From assembly GCF_004005485.1 (NCBI RefSeq), contig NZ_RZUL01000002.1:434001-498000 (forward strand): DNA of 64,000 nucleotides, written 5' to 3'. The DNA is from Sphingobium algorifonticola (GTDB lineage: Bacteria; Pseudomonadota; Alphaproteobacteria; Sphingomonadales; Sphingomonadaceae). The notes beneath the pieces were generated by a model. The model was not told the DNA's origin. It saw nothing but the letters and a program-made list of their open reading frames with translations, and did not search any database. Below are positions 26,979 through 35,062 of the stretch, piece by piece. Numbering within the stretch: the stretch's first letter is position 1; each line of letters begins with the position of its first letter. The position numbers and the translations under genes were made by a program.

Positions 26979-27467
26979 ATGTTCGACATCGGATCGACCG
27001 AACTGCTGCTGATCGTGATCGTGGCCATCCTGGTGATTGGCCCGAAGGATTTGCCGCGCGCCCTGTATAAAGTGGGGCAGATCGTGGGCAAGGCGCGCGG
27101 CATGGCCCGCCATTTCCGCACGGGCATCGATGCGATGGTCCGCGAAGTGGAGTTGCAGGAACTGGAAAAGAAATGGGCTGAGCAGAACCGCCGCATCATG
27201 CAGGAGCATCCGCCTGAAACGGTGCCGACGATGACCGGCGAAGAGACCATGGCAGTGGGCGATGCCGATGGGGGTGGATGGCACGACAGGAACCAAGGCG
27301 ACGCATCCGTTTCCCAATCGCCGCCGGACCTGTCCGACATGCCGATGACGCCGTTGTCACAGGCGTCGGCGGACGGTCCGCCCGTGGCGTCCAATAGCCC
27401 TGAGGCGCCCGAGACCGAGACTCTTGCGCCAAACACCTCCACGCCCAAGACCGGCGAGGCGGCATGA
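26979..27467 (+). CDS. tatB: Sec-independent translocase protein TatB
   Basis: The 162-residue protein begins [20 protein letters not shown] with the [13 protein letters not shown] hinge and a long amphipathic helix, as in TatB. The C-terminal half is a disordered Pro/Ser/Thr-rich tail. With TatC it forms the receptor for twin-arginine signals. Its stop overlaps tatC by four bases. Confidence 0.95.
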   Translation: MFDIGSTELLLIVIVAILVIGPKDLPRALYKVGQIVGKARGMARHFRTGIDAMVREVELQELEKKWAEQNRRIMQEHPPETVPTMTGEETMAVGDADGGGWHDRNQGDASVSQSPPDLSDMPMTPLSQASADGPPVASNSPEAPETETLAPNTSTPKTGEAA

Positions 27468-28258
27468 CCGACGATATCGACGACAGCAAGGCACCGCTTC
27501 TCGACCATCTGATCGAGTTGCGCGGAAGGCTGCTCAAATGCGTCTATGCGCTCGCGCTGTGCGGCGTCATCTGTTTCTATTTTTCGGACCGGTTGTTTGC
27601 CTTCCTCATCCAGCCGCTGCGCGAGGCGTTTGGCGACGGCAACGGGCAACTTGTCTATACCAAGCTGTACGAGGCGTTTTTCGTGCAGGTGAAGATTGCG
27701 ATCTTCGGCGCGTTTTGCATGTCCTTTCCGATCATCGCCAATCAATTGTGGGCGTTCGTTGCGCCGGGTCTGTACGCGAAGGAAAAGAAGGCGCTGCTGC
27801 CGTTCCTCATCGCCACCCCGGTGCTGTTCACCATGGGTGCGTCGCTCGCTTATTACATCGTAATGCCGATGGCATTTCACTTTTTCCTGCAATTCCAGGG
27901 CCCCAGCGGTGGCATGAATGTCGAGGCGCTGCCGAGCGTCGATGCCTATCTGTCGCTGGTGATGCAGTTCATCCTGGCGTTCGGCATCAGCTTCCTGATG
28001 CCCGTGCTCATCATGCTGCTCAATCGGGCGGGGTTCGTCACCCGCGCGCAGCTTATTGCGGTGCGCCGCTACATGATCGTTGCGGCGGTTGTCGTCGCCG
28101 CGATCCTTACGCCCCCCGATGTCGTGTCGCAGCTCATGCTCGCGATTCCGCTCATCCTGCTCTATGAAATCACCATCATCGCAATCTGGTTCACCGATCG
28201 TCGGCAGGCGCAGCAGGATTCTGGTGACGAAAAAAAGGCCGGGGCGGACCCGGCCTGA
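27464..28258 (+). CDS. tatC: Sec-independent translocase protein TatC
   Basis: The 264-residue protein has six membrane helices. It has the conserved N-terminal [17 protein letters not shown], the [17 protein letters not shown] block and a final cytosolic tail. It recognises twin-arginine signal peptides. The last codons and the stop lie inside a transcription terminator. Confidence 0.97.
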   Translation: MTDDIDDSKAPLLDHLIELRGRLLKCVYALALCGVICFYFSDRLFAFLIQPLREAFGDGNGQLVYTKLYEAFFVQVKIAIFGAFCMSFPIIANQLWAFVAPGLYAKEKKALLPFLIATPVLFTMGASLAYYIVMPMAFHFFLQFQGPSGGMNVEALPSVDAYLSLVMQFILAFGISFLMPVLIMLLNRAGFVTRAQLIAVRRYMIVAAVVVAAILTPPDVVSQLMLAIPLILLYEITIIAIWFTDRRQAQQDSGDEKKAGADPA

Positions 28259-28264
28259 TTTTTT
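28236..28264 (+). terminator. Rho-independent terminator overlapping the tatC stop
   Basis: AGGCCGGG (28236-28243) pairs with CCCGGCCT (28249-28256), closed by a 5-base loop and followed after GA by six T's. The stem begins inside the last codons of tatC and spans its stop, so it ends the upstream run (argS to tatC). Confidence 0.92.
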
Positions 28265-28274
28265 CTGTTTGAGG

Positions 28275-28303
28275 AACAGGCGCGCCGGTGTGCCGCGCCT
28301 GTT
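28275..28303 (-). terminator. Stem-loop after the entericidin gene
   Basis: AACAGGCGCG (28275-28284) pairs perfectly with CGCGCCTGTT (28294-28303). It lies 10 bases beyond the entericidin stop on the minus strand. A T-tract is absent, so it may be a stability hairpin rather than a full terminator. Confidence 0.55.
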
Positions 28304-28312
28304 GCCATCGGC

Positions 28313-28441
28313 TTAGTCTGCGGCGCGTTCCACGGCCTTGCCGGCGCTCTGCACGTCGCGGCCAGCGCCTTCGACCGTGTTGCAGGCACCGAGCGCAAGC
28401 GCGCTGGTCAACAGCATGGCGGCGATGATTTTCTTGCTCAT
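28313..28441 (-). CDS. Entericidin A/B family small lipoprotein
   Basis: The 42-residue product starts MSKKIIAAMLLTSALALGAC, a lipoprotein signal with Cys20, and continues NTVEGAGRDVQSAGKAVERA. The tail NTVEGAGRDVQSAG is the family signature of entericidins, small envelope lipoproteins linked to stress. AAGGAG sits six bases before the ATG. An EcfG-like promoter is visible upstream. It is convergent with tatC. Confidence 0.92.
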   Translation of the reverse strand: MSKKIIAAMLLTSALALGACNTVEGAGRDVQSAGKAVERAAD

Positions 28442-28507
28442 GAGAATCTCCTTTTGCGTGAACGGGCACCATCGGGGGACCGTGCGCCCGAGGGCTGCAC
28501 AGCGTCA

Positions 28508-28532
28508 AACCCGTTTGTTGGCAAAGCGTTCC
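28508..28532 (-). promoter_or_regulatory. Possible EcfG (general stress) promoter of entericidin
   Basis: On the minus strand GGAAC (28528-28532) is followed after 17 bases by GTT (28508-28510). The alphaproteobacterial EcfG consensus is GGAAC, 16-17 bases, then (C)GTT; here the C is a G. The site is about 65 bases upstream of the entericidin ATG, and entericidin-like genes are typical members of the general stress regulon. Confidence 0.4.
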
Positions 28533-28595
28533 GACAGTCTGCGAGATTTCGGCAGGGATGCCCTGGCGACCGCGCATATGGGCCAGAAACAATGT

Positions 28596-28681
28596 GGACC
28601 CGGAACGCAATCGGGGGGGGAGATGCGTCCGGGTCCATCTGTATGGATAGCAAGAGCGGGGGGGCAAAAGATTTGCTATCC
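28596..28681 (-). ncRNA. Two tandem hairpins with G/C-run loops; candidate small RNA or leader
   Basis: The first hairpin is 28596-28636, where GGACCCGGAACGCA pairs with TGCGTCCGGGTCC with one bulge. The second is 28645-28681, where GGATAGCAA pairs with TTGCTATCC. The loops hold runs of eight and seven G on the plus strand, hence C-runs on the minus strand. C-rich loops are typical of alphaproteobacterial small RNAs that pair with Shine-Dalgarno sequences, so the minus strand is favoured. The strand and the transcript are unproven. The rest of the 28442-28765 gap holds the entericidin promoter and no gene. Confidence 0.35.
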
Positions 28682-28765
28682 GAAGTACATAACCATCATC
28701 GGCAAGAGTGGTTCCCGCGCGAATGATGCCTTGCGCAATTTTTATTTTACAAGAAAATCATACTC

Positions 28766-29782
28766 CTACCGGAGTGCGGTTGGCGAGGCCGGTCTTGCTT
28801 GCGGGATGGGGCGGCCGCTGTTGCGATATTCCTGGCGGACGGTCGATTGTGGCAGGCTCGCGGACGCGCTGATCCCGGCTTGGGAGGCGAGCGGGTCCGT
28901 GCCCGGCGCTGGAGTGGCGATCGGCTGAAGGCTGAGGATGGGCGCAATCTGCGGCTGCGCATCCGGCGCTGGGCCAGTGCGCCGCACGGCCGGGCCGGAT
29001 TGCGATTCAAAGCCGCTGTATCGCGCCGCGAATGCCCGCGGCGTGCCGTTCATCCCCCGCCAGCGATAGAATATATGCGCGCCGATGACGGCAACGGGCG
29101 ACAGGCTGTCCGCCCATGCGGGGTGGACCGCGAGCGTATGATAATGGGTGGCAAGGCCGACGGACGTGTAGACGGCACCCGCCAGCGCGGCTTCGGCAAC
29201 GCGCCGCGCACGCAGCCAGCTTGCGCTGTTGGGCATGCGTGCCATGGCCCCGTCGCAACTGAAGGTGAACTGGCAGCGGGCGTCGATGCGTTCCGACCCC
29301 TGATAGACGACGCCGCATATGCTGTTGGGCCAGGCGGGATGACGCACCCGGTTCAGCACCACCTGCGCGACGGCGCGCTGGCCGTCGATTGGCTCGTTCC
29401 CCGCTTCGTAATAGATGGCGGATGTCAGGCAGTGGAGTGCGCGATAGCGGTCCAGTGCGGTCAGGCCGCGAAAGGGAGTGGCAGGCGCGGCCGGACTGCG
29501 CCCCAAAGCGAGGACAGGGCCGGTGGATGCGGCGGTATCCAGATCAGGTGCGGGATCGAACGCGCCTTCGGCATAGAAAAAGGCGGAACCGGGAAAATTG
29601 TCGGCGGATAGCTCGGTCGAATCGGGTTCCAGGGCCGACCCGGCCAGAAGATCGAGCGCACCCACTGTGGCGGCGGGCAGCAGATGCGGCAGCACGACGG
29701 CCAGCAACGCCAGCGTCAGCCAGAAGGCGCGGGCTTTCACCACGCCGCCGACGGGAATCGAAGATGCGCCCTTGTGCTGCAT
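28766..29782 (-). CDS. Cell wall hydrolase, SleB-type domain
   Basis: The 338-residue product has an N-terminal membrane helix (about 18-40). A SleB/hydrolase_2 domain follows (about 115-250) with the catalytic Glu126 in SAIYYEAGNEPIDGQRAVAQ, then VVLNRVRHPAWP, CGVVYQG and CQFTFSCDG. The C-terminal 80 residues are Pro/Ala/Ser-rich and probably unstructured. It probably cleaves peptidoglycan glycan strands at the cell envelope. It is transcribed toward the hairpin region. Confidence 0.88.
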   Translation of the reverse strand: MQHKGASSIPVGGVVKARAFWLTLALLAVVLPHLLPAATVGALDLLAGSALEPDSTELSADNFPGSAFFYAEGAFDPAPDLDTAASTGPVLALGRSPAAPATPFRGLTALDRYRALHCLTSAIYYEAGNEPIDGQRAVAQVVLNRVRHPAWPNSICGVVYQGSERIDARCQFTFSCDGAMARMPNSASWLRARRVAEAALAGAVYTSVGLATHYHTLAVHPAWADSLSPVAVIGAHIFYRWRGMNGTPRAFAARYSGFESQSGPAVRRTGPAPDAQPQIAPILSLQPIATPAPGTDPLASQAGISASASLPQSTVRQEYRNSGRPIPQARPASPTALR

Positions 29783-29911
29783 GCCCCGGCAATAGCGGCA
29801 AATCCCTAAAGCTTCTGCCCTTCAATTCGCGATGTTCCGTCATGGGACAATGGCGGCGCAACGGGTTAAATGCGGTTGACCGCTATCCCATTCCAGCAAT
29901 CCACTGCCCGT

Positions 29912-29987
29912 TTCCCCGCGGAAGCGGGGGTCCAGGGTCGCGAGGGACCGGGTTTTGCGACCCTGGCCCCCTGCTTTCGCAGGGGAA
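29912..29987. repeat. Palindromic repeat pair upstream of the cysK-like gene
   Basis: The left arm TTCCCCGCGGAAGCGGGGGT (29912-29931, then CCAGGGTCG) and the right arm at 29958-29987, which contains GCCCCCTGCTTTCGCAGGGG, are inverted copies. It is the same family as 16186-16260. The surrounding intergenic stretch 29783-30112 otherwise holds only the cysK leader hairpin. Confidence 0.9.
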
Positions 29988-30060
29988 CAAAACCCATCTG
30001 CGCGAAAGAGACAATCACGAATGCTATCAGGCTGCGGCCTGCGAAGTTTGCTTTGCAGCA

Positions 30061-30106
30061 CCGATAGCCGCGCTGACTGGCGCGGGCGGCGCGGCTCGGC
30101 TATCGG
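30061..30106 (+). promoter_or_regulatory. Leader hairpin abutting the cysK-like ribosome binding site
   Basis: CCGATAGCCGCGC (30061-30073) pairs with GCGCGGCTCGGCTATCGG (30089-30106) apart from a small bulge. The 3' base of the stem ends six bases before the ATG and includes the first two bases of the GGAAGGG that could serve as ribosome binding site. It could therefore limit initiation. No known riboswitch is recognised. Confidence 0.45.
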
Positions 30107-30112
30107 AAGGGC

Positions 30113-31105
30113 ATGACGACATATGACACGACCCTGGCGCTGATCGGCAACACGCCGCTGGTACGCCTGACCGGCCCGTCCGAGGCGAGCGGCTGCGACA
30201 TTTTCGGCAAATGCGAGTTTGCCAATCCGGGGGCTTCGGTGAAGGACCGCGCGGCGCTGTTCATCGTTCAGGATGCCGAGGAGAGAGGCCTGCTGCAACC
30301 CGGCGGCACGATCGTGGAGGGAACCGCAGGCAACACCGGGATCGGTCTCGCCCTCGTCGCCAATGCCAAAGGGTATAAGACCATCATCGTCATGCCCGAG
30401 ACGCAGAGCCGGGAGAAAATGGACACGCTGCGCGCCTTGGGGGCGGAGCTGGTGACGGTGCCCGCGGCGCCTTATGCCAATCCGGGGCATTTCGTGCACA
30501 CGTCCCGCCGGATCGCGGAAGAGACGCAAGGCGCGATCTGGGCGAACCAGTTCGACAATATCGCCAACCGCAAGGCGCATATCGTCGGCACGGCCGAGGA
30601 AATCTGGGCGCAGATGGACGGGCGCATCGACGGCTTCACCTGCGCGGCGGGCACGGGCGGCACGATTGCGGGCGTCGGCCTTGGCCTGAAAGCGAAGGAT
30701 GAGGGGGTAACGATCGCGCTCAGTGATCCCCATGGCGCGGCGCTGTTCAATTATTACGCGCATGGCGAATTGAAAGCCGAAGGCACGTCCGTCGCCGAAG
30801 GGATCGGCCAGGGGCGCATCACCGCCAATCTTGAAGGCGCGCCGATCGACACCCAGTTCCGTATATCGGACGCGGAAGGCATGGAGTGGGTCCGCCGCCT
30901 GCTGAGCGAAGAGGGGCTGTGCCTGGGCCTGTCGTCGGGCATCAATGTCGCGGGTGCGGTGGCGCTCGGCAAGCATCTGGGGCCGGGCCATCGCATCGCC
31001 ACCATCCTGTGTGACACCGGCTTTCGCTATCTCTCGACGCTGTACAACCGGCAGTGGCTGGAATCGAAGGGGTTGACGGTGTTCCCCTGGTTGGCGCAGA
31101 GTTGA
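30113..31105 (+). CDS. cysK: Cysteine synthase family protein (PLP-dependent)
   Basis: The 330-residue enzyme is a fold-type II PLP protein. It has the Schiff-base Lys44 in NPGASVKDRAA, the phosphate loop near EGTAGNTGIG (69-78) and a glycine loop AAGTGGTIAG. It would make cysteine from O-acetylserine and sulfide. The FGKCEFANPGASVKDRA form also fits the CysK-like subgroup that includes cysteine desulfhydrases, so the direction is not certain. Confidence 0.88.
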   Translation: MTTYDTTLALIGNTPLVRLTGPSEASGCDIFGKCEFANPGASVKDRAALFIVQDAEERGLLQPGGTIVEGTAGNTGIGLALVANAKGYKTIIVMPETQSREKMDTLRALGAELVTVPAAPYANPGHFVHTSRRIAEETQGAIWANQFDNIANRKAHIVGTAEEIWAQMDGRIDGFTCAAGTGGTIAGVGLGLKAKDEGVTIALSDPHGAALFNYYAHGELKAEGTSVAEGIGQGRITANLEGAPIDTQFRISDAEGMEWVRRLLSEEGLCLGLSSGINVAGAVALGKHLGPGHRIATILCDTGFRYLSTLYNRQWLESKGLTVFPWLAQS

Positions 31106-31179
31106 CGCTCCAGGGCAGATAAAGGGATCGCACCGCCGCCTATGGCTTATTTTCCCATCGTGACAACCGGGGCTTGCGC

Positions 31180-31566
31180 ATGACGGCGTCGCCCCTCCCG
31201 CCGGGCGGCAACAAGGTCGCCACCCCCGCCAAGGCGCCGGTGACCGCGAGCCTGGCCCGCAGAAACGATCATCGGCGGATGGACGGCCTGCATCGTGTGC
31301 AGATCGGCCTGACCGGTCTGGCCGGTGTCATCCTGATGGTGGGCCTTGCCAATATCGTGATCGACAAGGCCCGGCTGGACGAACAGACGATGCCACCGCC
31401 GGTCGTACCGACGGTGAGCGCCGACACCGCCAATGCCGCCGCGACGCCGCGCGAGCCGCTGGCGGAACTGGGTGTGACGCCATCTGCCGAACAGACGGGC
31501 CAGGTCGTGCCCGATCTGCAACCCGATCCCGCGCTCGACAAGCCGATGGATCGCGACCCGCAATAG
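31180..31566 (+). CDS. Small single-pass membrane protein of unknown function
   Basis: The product has about 128 residues with a cytoplasmic basic N-terminus, one membrane helix (VQIGLTGLAGVILMVGLANI) and a Pro/Ala-rich periplasmic tail. An in-frame TTG lies two codons earlier, but the ATG at 31180 is preferred. It precedes the next membrane protein by seven bases and probably shares its transcript. No family is recognised. Confidence 0.65.
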   Translation: MTASPLPPGGNKVATPAKAPVTASLARRNDHRRMDGLHRVQIGLTGLAGVILMVGLANIVIDKARLDEQTMPPPVVPTVSADTANAAATPREPLAELGVTPSAEQTGQVVPDLQPDPALDKPMDRDPQ

Positions 31567-31573
31567 CCCCGGC

Positions 31574-32689
31574 GTGACGCCCGCGCGCACCAAGGTGCTG
31601 GTCGATGCCGTGGTGATGGCGACGGCGATCACCGGCGCAACGATCGGCGGGATGGCCTTCGGCCCGCTGCTGCCGGCCGGAGACGCCGACCCGCGCGCGT
31701 TCATCCTGCCTGCACTGGCGGCGGCGATCCTCGTCGGCGGGCTGGCGATGGTGCGGCGAACAGGCATGCGCCGGTGGTTCCTGCCCCTGTGGACGCTGGC
31801 GGGCGCAACATTTTCGGTCCTGCTGCTGACGGGTGTTGCTGCCGGACGATGGCCGGTCATGGGTGCGCATGCCCTGCCCGATGCGCCGCGGGTTTCGCTT
31901 GCGGTGTTCTCCGCGCTCGATCTGGAGGAGGCGGGGCAGGGGGCCTTGCCCGTACTGCAACAACGCTTCGCCATCCGCAGGCTCGATGTCGTGACCGCAG
32001 CGGCGCTGGCCGACCAGCCCCGAGTGCTGCTCGCGCAGCCGCGCCTGATGACGCCGCAGGAACTGGTAGACCTTGATGCGTGGACAAGGCGCGGTGGTGC
32101 AATGCTGATTCTCGCCGATCCACTGCTGCTCTGGCCGCCGGACGGCACCGCTGCCGCTCCCATGCCGGGCGATCGAACCGGCCCGCCGCTTACCAGCCTG
32201 CTCGATCCGCTGCTGACGCATTGGGGCCTGCGTCTCGAGCCGGCATCGGACGAAGCGATGACCCGGCGGTTCGTTGGGGACTGGCTGCTGCGGCTCGCGG
32301 GCGCGTCCCGTTTTGTCATTCAAGCGAGCCCATTTGCGGATTGCGACACCGAAGCCGACGGCCTGATGGCAGTCTGCGCAGTCGGGCGCGGGCATGTGCG
32401 CCTGATCGCCGATGCCGATCTGCTCGATGCGCGTTTGTGGCAGGCTGACGACGGCCGCCTGGCGAGCGACGCGATAAGGCTGGTCGATCACTGGCTGCGC
32501 GCGCCATCGGCCCCGCCGCCGCCGGGCAACATGCGGATGTGGGTCCGCGGCGAGGCGGATGTGCGCAACGGATTGCGGATGGCGCTGCTCTTCGGGATAG
32601 TCTGGGCCATTCTGGGAGCGGCCATGTTATGGCGCCGGGATTATCCGGGAAAGGCCGGGACAGACAATGACGCCAAACAAAGGACATGA
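31574..32689 (+). CDS. Membrane protein with GldG-like (ABC auxiliary) layout
   Basis: The 371-residue protein has three N-terminal helices within about 8-90, a soluble domain and one C-terminal helix (about 335-353). The soluble part has RVSLAVFSALDLEEAG, RVLLAQPRLMTPQELVDLDA and GGAMLILADPLLLWP, like the GldG/ABC-auxiliary domain that sits with ABC exporters. No ATPase or permease gene is next to it, so the function is open. The start is GTG at 31574. It ends just before the mraZ promoter region. Confidence 0.55.
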   Translation: MTPARTKVLVDAVVMATAITGATIGGMAFGPLLPAGDADPRAFILPALAAAILVGGLAMVRRTGMRRWFLPLWTLAGATFSVLLLTGVAAGRWPVMGAHALPDAPRVSLAVFSALDLEEAGQGALPVLQQRFAIRRLDVVTAAALADQPRVLLAQPRLMTPQELVDLDAWTRRGGAMLILADPLLLWPPDGTAAAPMPGDRTGPPLTSLLDPLLTHWGLRLEPASDEAMTRRFVGDWLLRLAGASRFVIQASPFADCDTEADGLMAVCAVGRGHVRLIADADLLDARLWQADDGRLASDAIRLVDHWLRAPSAPPPPGNMRMWVRGEADVRNGLRMALLFGIVWAILGAAMLWRRDYPGKAGTDNDAKQRT

Positions 32690-32735
32690 TTCCTAAAGAA
32701 CATAAAAGGAACAAATGAAGGATTTTCGCGCGCTT

Positions 32736-32763
32736 TTGCGAACAAATATGGAATTGATATAGT
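32736..32763 (+). promoter_or_regulatory. Likely promoter of the dcw cluster
   Basis: TTGCGA (32736-32741) is followed after 16 bases by TATAGT (32758-32763). The predicted start point falls near 32770, inside the MraZ operator. GANTC sites (CcrM methylation) occur at 32688-32692 and 32849-32853. Confidence 0.55.
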
Positions 32764-32809
32764 TTTCCCAGCTTTTCCCGGTTTTTCCCCTTTATTCCCA
32801 ATCGATCCC
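32764..32809 (+). promoter_or_regulatory. MraZ operator: five CCC repeats with exact 10-bp period
   Basis: The repeats TTTCCC, TTTCCC, TTTCCC, ATTCCC and GATCCC have their CCC triplets at 32767, 32777, 32787, 32797 and 32807. MraZ is known to bind direct TGGGN (NCCCA) repeats spaced by 10 bases ahead of its own gene. These face the helix on one side right after the -10 box, which fits autorepression of the cluster. Confidence 0.75.
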
Positions 32810-32952
32810 TTGGTAATCACTTTGCCATAGGGGCTGTTCAGGCACGGTGATTCCCGTCGCAGCGAAAGGCATTGCGCGCCTGCCTTTCGCGACGGGTGGC
32901 GTTTGCCTGTCTGGATCGCCCGTCGGCAGGAAAGGGATTGGGCGGTTTTCTC

Positions 32953-33447
32953 GTGACGAGCAGCATACTCTTCTCGGGTAACGCCTTCAGCCTAGCCGAC
33001 GGCAAGGGCCGCTTTGTCCTGCCTCTCGACATGCGCAAACAGGTGAAGCTCGGCAGCGGCGGCGAGAACCGCCTGGTGACCTCGTTCCATGGCAAACACC
33101 CCTGTGCCACGGGCTTCGGCACCATCTTTCGCCAGCAGCAGGAAGACGCCATCGCTGCGCGCGCACTCGCGGCCATGACGCGCGGCGAGGATTACGACGA
33201 GGATGGCGCGCGCGAAAAGCTGTTCCCGCTGATGGACGAAATCAATTTCGACGATGGCGGCCGCTTTTTCCTGCCCGAAGACCTGAAAGAGGTGAGCGGC
33301 ATCAGCGACGCGATCTTTTTCGTCGGCGTCAGCCGGTACATCCAGTTGTGGGACCCGGCAGCCTATGAGGCCAGCCCCGATGGCCATGCCCTGCTGAAGG
33401 CGAAATGCCGCCGCTTTCTGGCGGAACGGGCCGAGGCGCGGCCATGA
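32953..33447 (+). CDS. mraZ: Transcriptional regulator MraZ
   Basis: The product has 164 residues with the tandem MraZ/AbrB-like folds: [20 protein letters not shown] in the first half and [19 protein letters not shown] in the second. It forms a ring that binds the repeats upstream of its own gene. The GTG at 32953 fits the family N-terminus; an in-frame TTG at 32938 is closer to AGGAAAGGGA, so the start is not settled. The stop overlaps rsmH as ATGA. Confidence 0.92.
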   Translation: MTSSILFSGNAFSLADGKGRFVLPLDMRKQVKLGSGGENRLVTSFHGKHPCATGFGTIFRQQQEDAIAARALAAMTRGEDYDEDGAREKLFPLMDEINFDDGGRFFLPEDLKEVSGISDAIFFVGVSRYIQLWDPAAYEASPDGHALLKAKCRRFLAERAEARP

Positions 33448-34424
33448 TAGCGCCTGACCCGTCCGGCCCGCAGTCGGGCGACGCGCCGCACGTTCCCGTG
33501 CTGCTGGCCGAAGTGCTGGATGCGCTCGCCATAAGCCCCGGCGAAACGCATGTCGATGGCACCTTCGGCGCGGGCGGATACAGCCGGGCCATGGCGGCGC
33601 AGGGTGCGCGCGTCATCGCGTTCGACCGTGATCCCGACGCCATTCGCGAAGGCGCCGATCTTGCGGACGCGGCAGGGATCACGCTGATCGAAGGCACCTT
33701 CTCCCGGATGGAGGCGTTGCTGGCGGATGCCGCCGTTGCCCGCGTGTCCGGCGTCACGCTCGACATCGGGGTGTCCTCCATGCAGCTCGACCGCGCCGAT
33801 CGCGGCTTTTCCTTTCAGGCGGACGGGCCACTCGACATGCGGATGAGCAAGGCGGGCACCAGCGCAGCCGATTTCCTGAACGATGCACCCGAAGATACGA
33901 TAGCCGATGTGATCTATCGCTATGGCGAGGAACCCAAATCGCGCCGTATCGCGCGCTTCATCGTTGCCGCGCGGCCACTGACGCGCACCGGCGAGCTGGC
34001 CGCGGTCGTGCGCCGCGCGCTGGGCCACAAGCCGCATGACAAGAAGGATCCCGCGACCCGCGTGTTCCAGGCAATCCGCATTCACCTCAACCAGGAGCTT
34101 GAGGAGCTGGAACGGGGCCTGGAAGCCGCCGAAGCGGTGCTGGAGCCGGGTGGACGCCTCGCCATCGTGACTTTTCACAGTCTTGAAGACCGTATCGTCA
34201 AGCAATTCCTGCGGCGCAAGAGCGGCGGCGAGGCGGCGGGATCGCGCCATCTGCCGATGCAAATGGCAACGGCCGCGCCGACCTTTGCCAAGCCCGCCCG
34301 CGCCGTGCGCGCCGGTCCGGCCGAGCTGGCCCGCAATCCGCGTGCCCGGTCCGCCACCTTGCGCAGCGCAGTACGGACCGACGCGCCGGTTGCGTGCGCT
34401 TTGGTATCGGGAGTGCGCGTATGA
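33444..34424 (+). CDS. rsmH: 16S rRNA m4C1402 methyltransferase RsmH
   Basis: The 326-residue SAM enzyme has [13 protein letters not shown], the SAM loop [32 protein letters not shown] and the C-terminal [15 protein letters not shown]. It methylates N4 of C1402 in 16S rRNA and is the usual second gene of the cluster. The start overlaps mraZ and the stop overlaps ftsL, both as ATGA. Confidence 0.96.
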   Translation: MIAPDPSGPQSGDAPHVPVLLAEVLDALAISPGETHVDGTFGAGGYSRAMAAQGARVIAFDRDPDAIREGADLADAAGITLIEGTFSRMEALLADAAVARVSGVTLDIGVSSMQLDRADRGFSFQADGPLDMRMSKAGTSAADFLNDAPEDTIADVIYRYGEEPKSRRIARFIVAARPLTRTGELAAVVRRALGHKPHDKKDPATRVFQAIRIHLNQELEELERGLEAAEAVLEPGGRLAIVTFHSLEDRIVKQFLRRKSGGEAAGSRHLPMQMATAAPTFAKPARAVRAGPAELARNPRARSATLRSAVRTDAPVACALVSGVRV

Positions 34425-35062
34425 TCGCCGTCAAACGCCTGCAAAGCCTGTTCTGGGTGCTGCTTGTCACGCTCGGCGCGCTCGCCGCCTATATGGTGTC
34501 CCTGCGCGCCGCGACCGAGCGCAACGAGCTGAACCGGGTGCGCAGCCAGATCGCCCAGACGCGCGGCGAAATCCGCTATCTGGAGACCGAGTTCAGCGCC
34601 CGCGCGAGCCTGCGTCAGCTCGAACGCTGGAATGCCGAGGATTTCCGCTATTCGACGCCTGCGGCCGGGCAGTATCTGGACGGGGAGCGGGCACTGGCGC
34701 GCCTCGATGGCGTGCAGCCCAACGGCCCTGCCTATGTCGCGCCGCCGGTGATGACGGCCATGGTGCAGTCCCCCGCCGACCTTCCGGCCCCGGTGCAGGC
34801 AGCGCAGACCAGCCCGGCGGCGACCCAGATCCGTAGCGACATTGCCATCATCCGCACCGCGCAGGCCGCCGACAAGGTGCCGAATCTGCCACGCGCCGCA
34901 ACGCCGACTGCCGAGCGGGCAAAGGCGGAGGCTGCGCGGCCCGGACCAGTCGCCCGCACCGCAGAGCGGATGGCGATGCTCGATTCCAAACTGCTGGACG
35001 AGCGGACATTGGGTGATCTTTCGGCACGGGCGGACAGCGAAAAACGCAAGGTGGCGCGTTAA
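34421..35062 (+). CDS. ftsL: Cell division protein FtsL
   Basis: The 213-residue protein has a short cytoplasmic start, one membrane helix ([19 protein letters not shown]) and a coiled coil [21 protein letters not shown] long Ala/Pro-rich C-terminal tail, typical of the alphaproteobacterial form, follows. It bridges FtsQ, FtsB and FtsW/FtsI in the divisome. The identity rests mostly on position and topology. The stop overlaps ftsI as TAATG. Confidence 0.85.
   Translation: MIAVKRLQSLFWVLLVTLGALAAYMVSLRAATERNELNRVRSQIAQTRGEIRYLETEFSARASLRQLERWNAEDFRYSTPAAGQYLDGERALARLDGVQPNGPAYVAPPVMTAMVQSPADLPAPVQAAQTSPAATQIRSDIAIIRTAQAADKVPNLPRAATPTAERAKAEAARPGPVARTAERMAMLDSKLLDERTLGDLSARADSEKRKVAR

Noticed and set aside
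32688..32853. Two GANTC sites flanking the mraZ promoter as evidence for CcrM control
   Set aside because: About one such site is expected by chance in a region of this length, so two is not strong evidence. They are noted only in the promoter entry.
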